From: Nitrospirales bacterium | Lineage (GTDB): Bacteria; Nitrospirota; Nitrospiria; Nitrospirales; UBA8639 | Assembly (NCBI GenBank): GCA_021604105.1 | Contig: BQIW01000046.1 | Location: forward strand, 1 to 35,207 | DNA: 35,207 nucleotides | Direction of reading: 5' to 3' | Shown: one piece after another, positions 9,707 to 18,129 of the stretch | How positions within the stretch are numbered: position 1 is the first letter of the stretch | Layout: the number at the start of each line of letters is the position of its first letter | Program-made: the position numbers and the translations under genes | Notes under the pieces: model-generated | The model's input: only the letters and a program-made list of their open reading frames with translations | Told to the model about the DNA's origin: nothing | The model's database searches: none

Positions 9707-10843
9707 ATGTCCGAGCCTTTAGCCGTCTTGCACATTACGGACACCATGCAAGCCGGAGGTTTAGAACGCATGGCTGTGAATCTGGTCAATCTTTTGCCTC
9801 CAGACCGCTGCCGGGCGTTTTTGTGCAGCACACGACGGGATGGTCCGCTCCTGGAGGAATTAGCCCCCCATGTGATGAGGCTCGCCTTGCGGCGCCGGCA
9901 TCGGTTTGATGTGCAAGCCATAAACAAATTGGTGCATTTTATTCGAGAGCAAAATATTCAGATTCTCCATGCGCATGGGCCTTCACTGTTTATTGCTGTC
10001 GTGGCAGCCATTTTTGCGCCTTTTCCTGCAGTCATCTGGCATGTTCATAGCGGCAGGTTGGCGATTGGAGGGAGAGCTACCTGGCCTTATAGACTGGTGG
10101 CCAGACGAATCAAGGGAGTTTTTGCCGTCAATCAAGATCTCGCCAATTGGGCGTGTCAAAAATTACACCTGCCCTCCAGTAAAGTATGGTATGTCCCGAA
10201 TTTTTCAAGTAAGGATCATACAGGAAAACCAAAGAAAAATATAACTTTACCAGGCCGGGACGGCTGGAGAATTGTGTGCCTGGCAAACCTTCGTCCATTG
10301 AAAGACCATCCTACCCTCCTGCATGCGATGGATCTGGTCATTCGACAGGCTTCTCACGCACATCTTCTTCTAATAGGGTCGACGAGTAATACGGTTTATC
10401 TTGAGAGTCTTCAAAAGTTGATATCGAAATATCAATTGGACAAGCATGTTTCCTTGCTTGGTCACAGAGATGATGTGACGAGCATACTCAATTCATGTGA
10501 TATTGGTGTGCTCAATTCGGTTTCTGAGGGCTTTCCCGTGACCCTTCTGGAGTATGGGATGGCAGAACTTCCTACGGTTGCCACACGGGTAGGACAATGT
10601 CCTGAGGTATTAGATGAGGGTCGTGCCGGGATTTTGGTGCAGCCCCGTTCACCATTGCAGCTCGCGGAAGCCCTGATGGAATTGCTTCGATCACCGGATC
10701 GACGTAAATACTTTGGCAAACAACTAAAACTTCATGTACATGAAAAGTTCAACCAACACCTTGTTCTAGAAAAATTCTGTCACTGTTATGAATCGATCTT
10801 GGGTGAGCAGATAGATTCCATCCCTTCTGGTTTTTATCTTTGA
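9707..10843 (+). CDS. GT4-family glycosyltransferase
   Basis: A 378-residue GT4 enzyme. The N-terminus LHITDTMQAGGLERMAVNLVNLL is the classic Gly-Gly-x-Glu acceptor loop of the family, followed by the IWHVHSGR segment near residue 113. The donor domain has LANLRPLKDHPTLLHAM, LLIGSTS and the E-x7-E motif Glu274/Glu282 in SEGFPVTLLEYGMAELPTVATRVGQCPEVL. ATG 9707 has AAAGGTG about nine bases upstream, and the gene lies 13 bp after the preceding GT4. It is the last gene of this transcription unit: an intrinsic terminator candidate is found about 100 bp downstream. It is probably one of the sequential transferases that build the repeat unit on undecaprenyl pyrophosphate. Confidence 0.92.
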   Translation: MSEPLAVLHITDTMQAGGLERMAVNLVNLLPPDRCRAFLCSTRRDGPLLEELAPHVMRLALRRRHRFDVQAINKLVHFIREQNIQILHAHGPSLFIAVVAAIFAPFPAVIWHVHSGRLAIGGRATWPYRLVARRIKGVFAVNQDLANWACQKLHLPSSKVWYVPNFSSKDHTGKPKKNITLPGRDGWRIVCLANLRPLKDHPTLLHAMDLVIRQASHAHLLLIGSTSNTVYLESLQKLISKYQLDKHVSLLGHRDDVTSILNSCDIGVLNSVSEGFPVTLLEYGMAELPTVATRVGQCPEVLDEGRAGILVQPRSPLQLAEALMELLRSPDRRKYFGKQLKLHVHEKFNQHLVLEKFCHCYESILGEQIDSIPSGFYL

Positions 10844-10940
10844 TGCAAGTTCCAGATTCTGTGTAAAAAGTTAGAGCAATTTTTGACCATTCACCTCTGT
10901 TAGATAACCGCAAGTCCCTGCCTCCATCAAATCAAAAAGA

Positions 10941-10974
10941 TGGGCTTGATATTTCAGAGCCCAGTCATTTTTTT
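10941..10974 (+). terminator. Likely Rho-independent terminator after the GT4 pair
   Basis: The arms TGGGCTTGA and TCAGAGCCCA (one bulged G) enclose a TATT loop and are followed by GTCA and a run of seven T. It lies about 100 bp after the stop of the second GT4 gene, where the transcription unit should end before a long gene-free stretch. Confidence 0.6.
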
Positions 10975-12028
10975 CTGAAGAGTCTTTCTTTAATGTCCCT
11001 TCCAAAATTTTATCGGGAAGGCATCCTACCCGTTTCGACTGAACTCCCTATTAAACTCTCGCGCTAGGTATTATTTTCCGTAGGAAAATCCTGGAAATTG
11101 CCTTGAACTGTAGGGAATAACCTTCATATTTGTTGGGAACCAATTGAACAAATATTTTACGGTATTGGCCTATTTGTCTATTGTTTAGGTGGACGTGGGC
11201 ATTTTTTTTGTGGTTTTTTGTTTGGGAACGAATTTTGCTCTACCCCGAACAGGGTCTGTGAAGAAATTGAACTCTTTGCCTGATTTTGTCGACGCACGAA
11301 TAGTGGAAAAACAAAATGGCAGTTTATCACCATTATGCGTTTCAGGAAATTTTGATGAGTAAACCCCATTTGGCTTTTTTGTGAGTTGTTCACGAGTGAC
11401 CATAGCAAAGCTTTTTTGTTTGGTTCAGACAAAACTTTATGGGCAAGGACCTGAAAGGTTTTCAAAACCCATAAGCTTTAAGATTTCTTTTCAAATGGAA
11501 TGGAGAGAGGAATGATGTTGGAATTTTTAATATCATGTTGAAAATGTTGCCTCCTTCATATCTTGTGCATCTCTTTATTCTCCAAAGTGTTATTTCGATT
11601 CATTTTCATTCTTCTCCCGCTTCATTCTCCATTTCATTCCGCACAATTGCAAATATCTTCAATTTTCCATAATTCGTAATTGGAAGACGAAGGTTAGGGT
11701 TGCCCGTTGAATCAATCTGGGGATTGTCATTCTACCCTTGTGGAAAATTTGGCCACAAAGAAACCCGAAAATCCCATTTTGGTTTGAAATAAAGTTGAGA
11801 TGGATAGGTAAAAACGCAAATCAGGGAGAACATGCCCTATGGAGAGAACTAGGTAAAAGGAAATTTGTTCGCCCCACATGAAACAAACGTTGTCAAAGAA
11901 GAAAACCTTTCGTCAAAGTTGGTTTTATGTGAACAATCCCAATCCTCCTTCCGACTCATCATTCACCACGTTTTTAACCAATGGAAAGTTAAGGAAAAAC
12001 GTACCTCTTTAAAATTGGAGAGAAAAAA
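10975..12028. other. Long AT-rich gene-free stretch upstream of the beta-helix gene
   Basis: About 1.05 kb with no convincing gene on either strand. The longest frames (for example 11178-11465 on the minus strand) are low-complexity, Lys/Phe-rich and lack a ribosome-binding site. The stretch is rich in T and A tracts, such as the T-run near 11200. It directly precedes the large secreted beta-helix gene, so it probably holds that gene's promoter and leader, but I could not identify a convincing -35/-10 or sigma-54 site. No transposase remnant was recognised here, unlike in the other long gaps. Confidence 0.5.
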
Positions 12029-14431
12029 ATGCAAAAACAAAGGAACGGACTAACAGTTCATGAAAACCTAACTGCCAATAGTCCTACGAGCACAATGTTT
12101 AATCAAGGGGACGTCTTTCAAAGGTTTCCCAAAAACGTCTTAAAAGCTTTCACAAAATCAGTTTTGAGGATATCTTCTTGCATATTCCCTCAAAGATTGT
12201 CCCTTTACATTCCCTTCTTAGCATTAGCGATTTTAATCCCATGCTCTCCCGTGTTTTCAGCTTCACTCAATATTTCGAACCTGACCGCGGCCAGTGGACA
12301 AGTGTATGTGGTGCCCTCCTCCGGCCTCCAGACCGGGGGCACGGTATATCGCGATCGCGCCTATACCTTTAAAACGGTCCCCTCTGTCGTGCAGGGTGCC
12401 GCCTACATCAGAACGGCCAATGATGACAAAGCGGCGACCAATTCGAACTTCCTTAGCTTTACTGTCAATGAACCGGTATCCGTGTACGTCGCCTATGATG
12501 ATCGTATTAAATCGAAACCCTCGTGGCTGGGCAGCTTTACCGATACCGGGGCGAATCTGGTGACCTCGGATGCGCCCTTCAGCCTATTTGTGCGAGCTTT
12601 TCCCGCTGGGACCATAACCCTCGGGGGCAATGCGAGTGGTGGATGTTGCAGCATGTATTCCGTCATCGTGAAATCTGGGAGCGGGGGGGCTACCACCACG
12701 CCCACTACCACCACGCCGACCACGACCACGCCGACTACGACCACGCCCACTACCTCCACGTCTTCATCCTCACACAGTATTTCGAACCTGACCGTGGCCA
12801 GTGGACAAGTGTATGTGGTGCCCGCCTCTGGGATCCAGGCCGGGGGCACGGTGTATCGCGATCGCGCCTATACCTTTAAATCGGTCCCCGCTGTCGTGCA
12901 GGGTGCCGCCTACATCAAAACGGCCAATGATGACAAAGCGGCGACCAATTCGAACTTCCTTAGCTTTACTGTCAATGAACCGGTATCGGTGTATGTCGCC
13001 CATGGCGATCGTATTAAATCGAAACCCTCGTGGCTGGGCAGCTTTACCGATACCGGGGCGAATCTGGTGACCTCGGATGCGACCTTCAGCCTATTTGTGC
13101 GGGCATTTCCCGCTGGCACCATAACCCTCGGGGGCAATGCGAGCGGTGGATGTTGCAGCATGTATTCCGTCATCGTGAAATCTGGGAGCGGGGGGACTAC
13201 TACCACGCCCACTACCACTACGCCGACCACCACCACGCCCACCACCACCACCACCACGTCACCAACCTCATCATCCTCCAGTAGTTCGGATGGGGATACA
13301 TACTTCGTGGCTGCGAGCAATGGAAACGACGGGAATTCAGGAACGCAACAATCCCCGTTTAAAACGCTGGAAAGGGGTGTTGATGTTTTACAGCCCGGTG
13401 ACACCCTCTATGTCCGAGGTGGGACTTACAAGGGATTTTACTTTTCTATAAATATTCCAAGTGGCAATTCCTGGTCCCAACCGGTAATCATTAAGGCCTA
13501 TCAGCAGGAAAAAGTGGTGCTCACTTCGCCAGCAAATAAAACCGCTCTTCAGTTTGTTAATGGAGCTCATCATATCATTGTGGATGGATTCACTATTGAT
13601 GCTAGAGGTGGCGCTGCGGGGATAGGAACGGGAAATGCCCACCATATACGCATCATGAATGGAGAGGTCATGAATGCATCGAAAACCGGTGTGATTGCTC
13701 ATGATGCTTCCAATGCTTTTGAATTCATCAATCTTCGAATTCACGATAACGGAAGCAGTGACTATGATCATGGTTTGTACATTACAACAAGTAACCATCT
13801 TGTGAAGGATTGTGAGATTTACCGAAATACTGGTTGGGGCGTCCATATTTATGGTAGTGGTAGTCCAAGCAATAATCGAATAATGAACAACAAGGTTTAT
13901 AATAACGCCCGATCAGGAAGAGGGGCTGGAATAGGAGTCTATAGGGGAACTGGAAATTCTATTGTCAATAATATTGTTTGGGGCCAAAATAAAACGGGTA
14001 TAGACATTAATTCTGGAGCATCGAATACAATGGTGTATAACAATACTATTCATAAGGAAGCTTATGGGATATATACATCTGGTAGTTCAGGGACGAAAAT
14101 CATTAATAATATCGTCAATGCAAGTTCATTTTATGGGGTAGTAATAAAATCAACGAGTAGCAGTACTCAACTCAAAAATAACCTTGTTTACGGAAGTGGG
14201 AGTGGAAGGGATATCCTTAATCAGGCGTCTTCAACTACATTGAGCAAAAATTTGGAGGGGAATAATTTTGATCCAAAATTTCAAAATGTGGGAAGCTTTG
14301 ACTTTCGCTTGCGGAGCGGAAGCCCTGCCATTGATGCCGGAATAAACTTAAGTGAAGTAAAAGAAGATTTTGCTTATACTTCAAGGCCACGAGGGTCTGG
14401 TCATGATATTGGTGCCTTCGAAGGGTCGTAA
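12029..14431 (+). CDS. Secreted right-handed beta-helix protein with two duplicated N-terminal domains
   Basis: 800 residues. A long basic N-terminal region (about 55 residues) precedes a hydrophobic signal segment (LSLYIPFLALAILIPCSPVFSA), with likely cleavage near residue 78. Two almost identical domains of about 130 residues follow (81-212 and 250-381). They contain VYRDRAYTF, AAYI(R/K)TANDDKA, SVYVA and KPSWLGSFTDTG, and end in GGNASGGCCSMYSVIV; they look like beta-sandwich or carbohydrate-binding modules, but I cannot name the family. Each is followed by a TTTTP-repeat and Ser-rich linker. Residues from about 425 form a right-handed parallel beta-helix of the pectate-lyase/DUF1565 type, from DTYFVAASNGNDGNSGT to the final DIGAFEGS. 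ATG 12029 has GGAGAG nine bases upstream. By family it may bind, cleave or epimerise the exported polymer; no catalytic set was assigned. Confidence 0.85.
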   Translation: MQKQRNGLTVHENLTANSPTSTMFNQGDVFQRFPKNVLKAFTKSVLRISSCIFPQRLSLYIPFLALAILIPCSPVFSASLNISNLTAASGQVYVVPSSGLQTGGTVYRDRAYTFKTVPSVVQGAAYIRTANDDKAATNSNFLSFTVNEPVSVYVAYDDRIKSKPSWLGSFTDTGANLVTSDAPFSLFVRAFPAGTITLGGNASGGCCSMYSVIVKSGSGGATTTPTTTTPTTTTPTTTTPTTSTSSSSHSISNLTVASGQVYVVPASGIQAGGTVYRDRAYTFKSVPAVVQGAAYIKTANDDKAATNSNFLSFTVNEPVSVYVAHGDRIKSKPSWLGSFTDTGANLVTSDATFSLFVRAFPAGTITLGGNASGGCCSMYSVIVKSGSGGTTTTPTTTTPTTTTPTTTTTTSPTSSSSSSSDGDTYFVAASNGNDGNSGTQQSPFKTLERGVDVLQPGDTLYVRGGTYKGFYFSINIPSGNSWSQPVIIKAYQQEKVVLTSPANKTALQFVNGAHHIIVDGFTIDARGGAAGIGTGNAHHIRIMNGEVMNASKTGVIAHDASNAFEFINLRIHDNGSSDYDHGLYITTSNHLVKDCEIYRNTGWGVHIYGSGSPSNNRIMNNKVYNNARSGRGAGIGVYRGTGNSIVNNIVWGQNKTGIDINSGASNTMVYNNTIHKEAYGIYTSGSSGTKIINNIVNASSFYGVVIKSTSSSTQLKNNLVYGSGSGRDILNQASSTTLSKNLEGNNFDPKFQNVGSFDFRLRSGSPAIDAGINLSEVKEDFAYTSRPRGSGHDIGAFEGS
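12271..12689 (+). repeat. Tandem internal duplication, copy 1
   Basis: A 419-bp unit repeated at 12778-13196 with an exact 507-bp offset and no insertion or deletion between the copies. By eye there are only about twenty mismatches. It encodes the first of two CCSMY-ending domains of the beta-helix protein. Nucleotide identity this high, including silent positions, points to recent duplication or gene conversion. Confidence 0.92.
12690..12765 (+). repeat. Thr-Pro linker microrepeat, first linker
   Basis: A run of ACN/CCN codons encoding about four TTTTP-type units followed by a serine tract. It is built from ACCACGCCNACN-like units and separates the two duplicated domains. A similar run at 13197-13262 follows domain 2. 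Such repeats can change length by slippage; the protein product would be an extended, possibly glycosylated spacer. Confidence 0.8.
12778..13196 (+). repeat. Tandem internal duplication, copy 2
   Basis: This is the second copy of the 419-bp unit at 12271-12689, in the same frame and offset by 507 bp (169 codons including the linker). Most differences cluster where copy 1 has SSGLQTG and copy 2 has ASGIQAG, and at the AYDD/AHGD position. These may mark binding-loop divergence between the two domains. Confidence 0.92.
13197..13285 (+). repeat. Thr-Pro/Ser linker microrepeat, second linker
   Basis: Second TTTTP-type run followed by a poly-Ser stretch, joining duplicated domain 2 to the beta-helix. 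It differs from the first linker by a longer uninterrupted Thr run (ACCACCACC...) and a longer Ser tract, as expected for slippage-prone repeats. Confidence 0.78.
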
Positions 14432-14518
14432 AGGTCTGGCCAGAAACTCATTTTCAAAATAGGTAATTGTGAAGAAATGTTTTCTGTTGCATTACCTCTG
14501 GGTTTTTCTTTAAAAAAA

Positions 14519-14555
14519 GGGGGCTCCTTCACTTACGAGTGGAAGGGGCCCCTTT
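14519..14555 (+). terminator. Strong intrinsic terminator after the 800-aa beta-helix gene
   Basis: A GC-rich hairpin has arms GGGGGCTCCTTCACT (14519-14533) and AGTGGAAGGGGCCCC (14538-14552) around a TACG loop, with one bulge and a G-U pair. It is followed by TTTCC and preceded by an A7 tract, so it could work in both directions. It lies about 90 bp after the stop codon. Confidence 0.85.
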
Positions 14556-14694
14556 CCAATTAGGTTGGTTCTTCTTGCTTAGCGTTCTCTACAAATTTCC
14601 CAAGAAGGAGGTAGTAATGCACCACATGCGTCAAGCCGTTTGCAGCTGAGTTCTGGGCACTGATGTGTAAGCTAATGTAGTGCTATCTCAAAAA

Positions 14695-15060
14695 CTAGAC
14701 GGCGGCATGCTGGAAAGTCGATGTCTTCTGCAGCGGGGTTTGTGCCGCAATTTCGGCTAACTTCTGGTGTGTGAGGTACCCCAGTGACCCATGCGACCGA
14801 TGTTCATTGTCATCCATTTGCCACGATTCAATCTTCTGCTGGGAATCGAGCAGAGAGGTGAATCCATTGTCATTGCAGCATTGGCCCCTAAATCGTCTGT
14901 TGAAACTCTCCTTCACCGAATTCTGCGATGTGAATTTTTTCCCTTACCTACCGTAATCATTTACGGATATTTTCCCCGTTTCCCCACACGTTCCAAGGCT
15001 GTGACGACCTTCGGGCCCGTCAGGCTGAAATCGACGGCAATTAATGAGCGGTCCAGATTT
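14695..15060 (-). pseudogene. IS3-family orfB C-terminal fragment
   Basis: On the minus strand, LDRSLIAVDFSLTGPKVVTA and LERVGKRGKYP (about 15056-14960) correspond to the central IS3 transposase region. After a stop, a deletion and a frameshift comes NSVKESFNRRFRGQCCND (ending about 14870), then FTSLLDSQQKIESW, the DDNEHRSHGSLGYLT tail and a stop at 14695. The segment that should carry the second catalytic Asp and the PGKPxxN block is missing, so the element is dead. Its 5' half is absent and replaced by IS5-type DNA. Confidence 0.78.
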
Positions 15061-15117
15061 AAGCTTCCTCGTCACGTGGACAGGGAAGCTTACATCTTGG
15101 CATTGGGAATTTGGTAA

Positions 15118-15347
15118 TGCAGATCAAATCCAAAGAGGCGCATCTGACAAATTATAGAAGGCTTGCAGCACGAGAGCTTTGAACATCAATACCGCATCAA
15201 ATGGGGCCGGCTGCCCTCCTGTTAGTTTGTACGCCGAAGATTCTTCTCCAACGTGTGGCGAAAGCTGGCCCAGAGAATTTGTCGCGCAAGGGGTTCAAAG
15301 GGGTACCTTTGTTGACTGATTGCATCGTAGTGGTTCGGTGTCAACAT
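15118..15347 (-). pseudogene. IS5-family transposase N-terminal fragment
   Basis: On the minus strand an ATG (complement of 15345-15347) with a perfect AGGAGG seven bases upstream starts MLTPNHYDAISQQRYPFEPLARQ. A frameshift after about 40 codons leads into LTGGQPAPFDAVLMFKALVL and QAFYNLSDAPLW (15201-15139). The FDxVLMFKxLVLQxxYNLSD motif is typical of IS5-family transposases. The rest of the gene is lost, and the fragment abuts IS3-type sequence. Confidence 0.75.
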
Positions 15348-15585
15348 AGGTCATCCTCCTGCGGATAGCTTGTGTCAGAGTCAGCCGGGAATGTCAGCAG
15401 TTTTTGACGATGCCCTCAAGTTTTGATACCTAAGGTTCGAATTACTTATAATATAACTGTTTATACCTTTTACAGATAGTTGATTCATAAGGCTCCAGAG
15501 TAATTGAACTAAAGTTTTTACTGATTGTGTCGAATCTTGAAATAGAAAAGATTGGCCATTCATTTTTAGAATCTGGAGAAGAGAA

Positions 15586-16794
15586 ATGAAACGTTGGAAG
15601 AAGCGCATGGACATAAAAATCTTCCTTTTCTGGTTGTTGGTTGTGGGTGGAGGTTTTACGTTTGGGGGAATAAACGAAGCCATTGCCAAAGACTATTTTG
15701 TAGCAGTTGCCAATGGAAAAGATGGAAATGCTGGCACAAAGGAGGCGCCGTTTCTCACTCTTGAGAAGGGGGTGAGCGTTCTTTTGCCAGGTGACACCTT
15801 GAATGTAAGAGGCGGCACATATCAAAGGTCGAAATACCTGTGGAGTCCGCCGAATGGCGATTCTTGGGAAAATGCTATTACGATCAAAAATTATAAGGGT
15901 GAAAAAGTAACTGTTAAACCACTACCGGGTTATTCTGTCTTTGAGTTTGAACCAGGCAGTCAATTCATTGTTATGGATGGTTTCATCATCGATGCAAAAG
16001 GCGGGCATGGAGGGATTCGGACCGGTGAAGGCAGCCATCATATTCGTATTATGAATGGTGAAGTCATGAATGCTCCTAGCCAGGGTATTCTTGCCGGAAA
16101 AAATTCCGAATATTTTGAATTCATTAACCTTCGAATTCATGATAATGGAACTACAGATCTTGATCATGGCATTTATCTCGCTTCAAACCACCATCTTGTG
16201 AAGGATTGCTCAATTTATCGAAATGCTGGTTGGGGAGTACATATTTATAGTTCTGGGAACCGGCCGAGCTTTAATGTCGTGATGAATAATAAAATTTTTG
16301 ACAATGCTCGCCTCGGGCACCGAGGAGCAGGAATAGGGCTTTATAGTGGGGAAGGAAATATGGCTATAAATAATCTAATCTGGGGAAGCCTACAGATTGG
16401 AATCCAAATACATTATGATGCATTAACCTCAAAAGTTTACAATAATACTGTTTATGGAAATAAAAGTGGGATTCTTGTTGGAACAAGGGCAAAAAATAGC
16501 AAAGTTGTTAATAATATCAGCTATAATAATTCAAGTAATAACTTTGAAAACGCAGGAGAAAATACATCGTCTAACAATAATCTGACAGAGAATCCGTTAT
16601 TTATTGATGCTTCGAAGCGAGATTTTCACCTTCAATCTGGAAGTCCTGCAATTTTAGCAGGTTCAATAATATCTGAGGTGGCTTATGATTTTGAATATAA
16701 GCCACGCTCTTCGAATGCCAATTATGATATTGGTGCCTTCCAAGCCGGTGAATCTTTGGCGCCCCCAACCGCTTTAAAGATTCTGAATCGTTAG
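15586..16794 (+). CDS. Secreted right-handed beta-helix protein (paralogue)
   Basis: 402 residues. A basic N-terminus and hydrophobic segment (IFLFWLLVVGGGFTFGG) end at a likely signal peptidase site near residue 35 (NEAIA-KD). The remainder is one right-handed parallel beta-helix that matches the C-terminal half of the 800-residue protein upstream throughout. Shared stretches include the DGNAGT/DGNSGT, PGDTL(N/Y)VRGGTY, HHIRIMNGEVMNA, EFINLRIHDNG, NHHLVKDC/NHLVKDC, GWGVHIY and RGAGIG motifs, and the DIGAF ending. It lacks the duplicated N-terminal domains and Thr linkers. The ATG has GGAGAAGAG eight bases upstream. The family contains lyases, epimerases and surface binding proteins; action on the exported polymer is inference. 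Two IS fragments lie between the paralogues. Confidence 0.87.
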   Translation: MKRWKKRMDIKIFLFWLLVVGGGFTFGGINEAIAKDYFVAVANGKDGNAGTKEAPFLTLEKGVSVLLPGDTLNVRGGTYQRSKYLWSPPNGDSWENAITIKNYKGEKVTVKPLPGYSVFEFEPGSQFIVMDGFIIDAKGGHGGIRTGEGSHHIRIMNGEVMNAPSQGILAGKNSEYFEFINLRIHDNGTTDLDHGIYLASNHHLVKDCSIYRNAGWGVHIYSSGNRPSFNVVMNNKIFDNARLGHRGAGIGLYSGEGNMAINNLIWGSLQIGIQIHYDALTSKVYNNTVYGNKSGILVGTRAKNSKVVNNISYNNSSNNFENAGENTSSNNNLTENPLFIDASKRDFHLQSGSPAILAGSIISEVAYDFEYKPRSSNANYDIGAFQAGESLAPPTALKILNR

Positions 16795-17250
16795 AATTGG
16801 CTAAAAGAAGATTTAAATGCTGCTTTATCCCTGAATACTATTTTTCAAAAAAGGAAAATTGATTCAATAGGGGGTCATTAATAGTCTGTGAACATTTGGA
16901 GATTTTGGACAAGGAGCTTTTTGCAAAGGCGAAAAATCCTGCACTAAGAAAGTATCCCAAAGCCCTTTGTTCGTTGAATAATATTCCTTCCTTTAGCTAG
17001 CGTATTAAATTACAATTAATGAGTTCTTGATAAGTGGTCTATTGAGAATGAAGGCATCGGCATTTCGGGTAGGGGTAATTTTTTAAGAAAACATATACTG
17101 CTTTACATGAAATTGTGACCACCTTTAAACCACAATTATCTCATAAAAGAGGATGCCAAAGGATAAAAGCTAGCTTTGGACGATCGAACGATGGACGGAC
17201 CAAAGGCCTAGTTAATTTGGTGCTAGCAAAGTCCTCAAAAAGATATCTGG
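16795..17250. other. Gene-free AT-rich stretch
   Basis: No open frame with coding character, clear terminator or promoter was found. It runs into the third IS3 relic and may include that element's left end and orfA remains, which I could not recognise. Confidence 0.4.
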
Positions 17251-17259
17251 ATTTCTGAA

Positions 17260-18100
17260 GTGGCCCGGCTCCATGGGCTGGCGATGGTGAAGATGGAGCA
17301 ACTGAACCGGGCATCTCACAACCGCAAGTTTTTCGGGTGTTGGTTGTTCGCTCAAAAGCTGAACCGAAAAACCGCTATGAGGTACCTCGTCGCTCAACCT
17401 GCCTTAATATGGGGTGACAAAGCTGCAGGAGCTCATTCAGCCATTTCCAACCTACGGGTTCCGGTACTTGTGGGCGCTGGTGCGATACCGAGAGGGGCTA
17501 ATGGTCAATGGGATAGCAATGTATTTCCCCACGGATGAAGGGTTGGTTAATTCCATCGGCGTTTCTGAACTCTGCATCGACGCATGCAACGGCTGCGAAA
17601 TTGTCCTCCAGCAAGTAACCAATTAGGAATGATGGAAGTGACCCCATATTCCGTTTGCCGAGACGGCTGGGGCTATCCGATCTAGGTGCTTGATTGGCAC
17701 GGTGTCGAAGTCACTGGGTTTGAGTTTGCCTTATACTGAAGAGCCAAGGAAACGACTTGTCTCGCCTGGTTTGAGACATTGTGTCCTGGCGGAAGAACTC
17801 CCCTGCTTCGGGGTGATAAGGGTTGGATCTTCCAGACTCTGTGGGTCCGCTAAACTTGTCGACACTATAAACTACCACAAAAATTTATCACGTCTTATAC
17901 GCCGGAACCGAATGGGCTCATTGAACGCTTTTTTGGGAATCACAAAGAGGAATGGGTGTAGCAACAACACTTTAATGGTTTTGCGGAGGCCCAGCAACCG
18001 ATCACATGAAGGTGGCGTGGGTACAAAAGAAGGAGCGTCTGCATTAAGCATTATGGTACCAGAGCCCTCGACAATTTTGGCAAGAACAACATTTACAGGT
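17260..18100 (+). pseudogene. IS3-family orfB transposase ghost
   Basis: Shifted-frame pieces in the correct order identify this as a different IS3 subgroup from the one at 7258-8326. KLQELIQPFPTYGFRYLWAL and VRYREGLMVN (from 17414) match the PTYGYRRLWALLRxxEGxxVN region. MMEVTPYSVCRDGWGY (from 17629) carries the first-Asp region, with Thr next to the motif instead of Asp. LRGDKGWIFQ (near 17810) is the second block. FITSYTPEPNGLIERFFGNH (from 17884) is the third, with its catalytic Glu in LIERFF. RALDNFGKNN (near 18060-18090) matches the C-terminal tail. Many stops and frameshifts make it inactive. It ends just before the next GT4 gene. Confidence 0.78.
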
Positions 18101-18129
18101 GACATGATTTCAGGGGAACACTATAAAAA

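Noticed and set aside
11178-11465. 95-residue minus-strand frame in the long gap
   Set aside because: Lys/Phe-rich, no ribosome-binding site, no family resemblance.
12349-12358. CGCGATCGCG palindrome repeated in both domain copies, resembling the cyanobacterial HIP1 octamer
   Set aside because: It encodes Tyr-Arg-Asp-Arg-Ala and occurs twice only because the domain is duplicated; no other copies suggest HIP1.
12690-13262. CRISPR-like or satellite array
   Set aside because: The repeats are in-frame Thr/Pro codons of a secreted protein linker, with no spacers.
12493-13404. Long minus-strand frames opposite the duplicated domains (12493-12849 and 12910-13404)
   Set aside because: They are mirror frames of the Thr/Pro repeats and give Val/Gly-rich low-complexity products without ribosome-binding sites.
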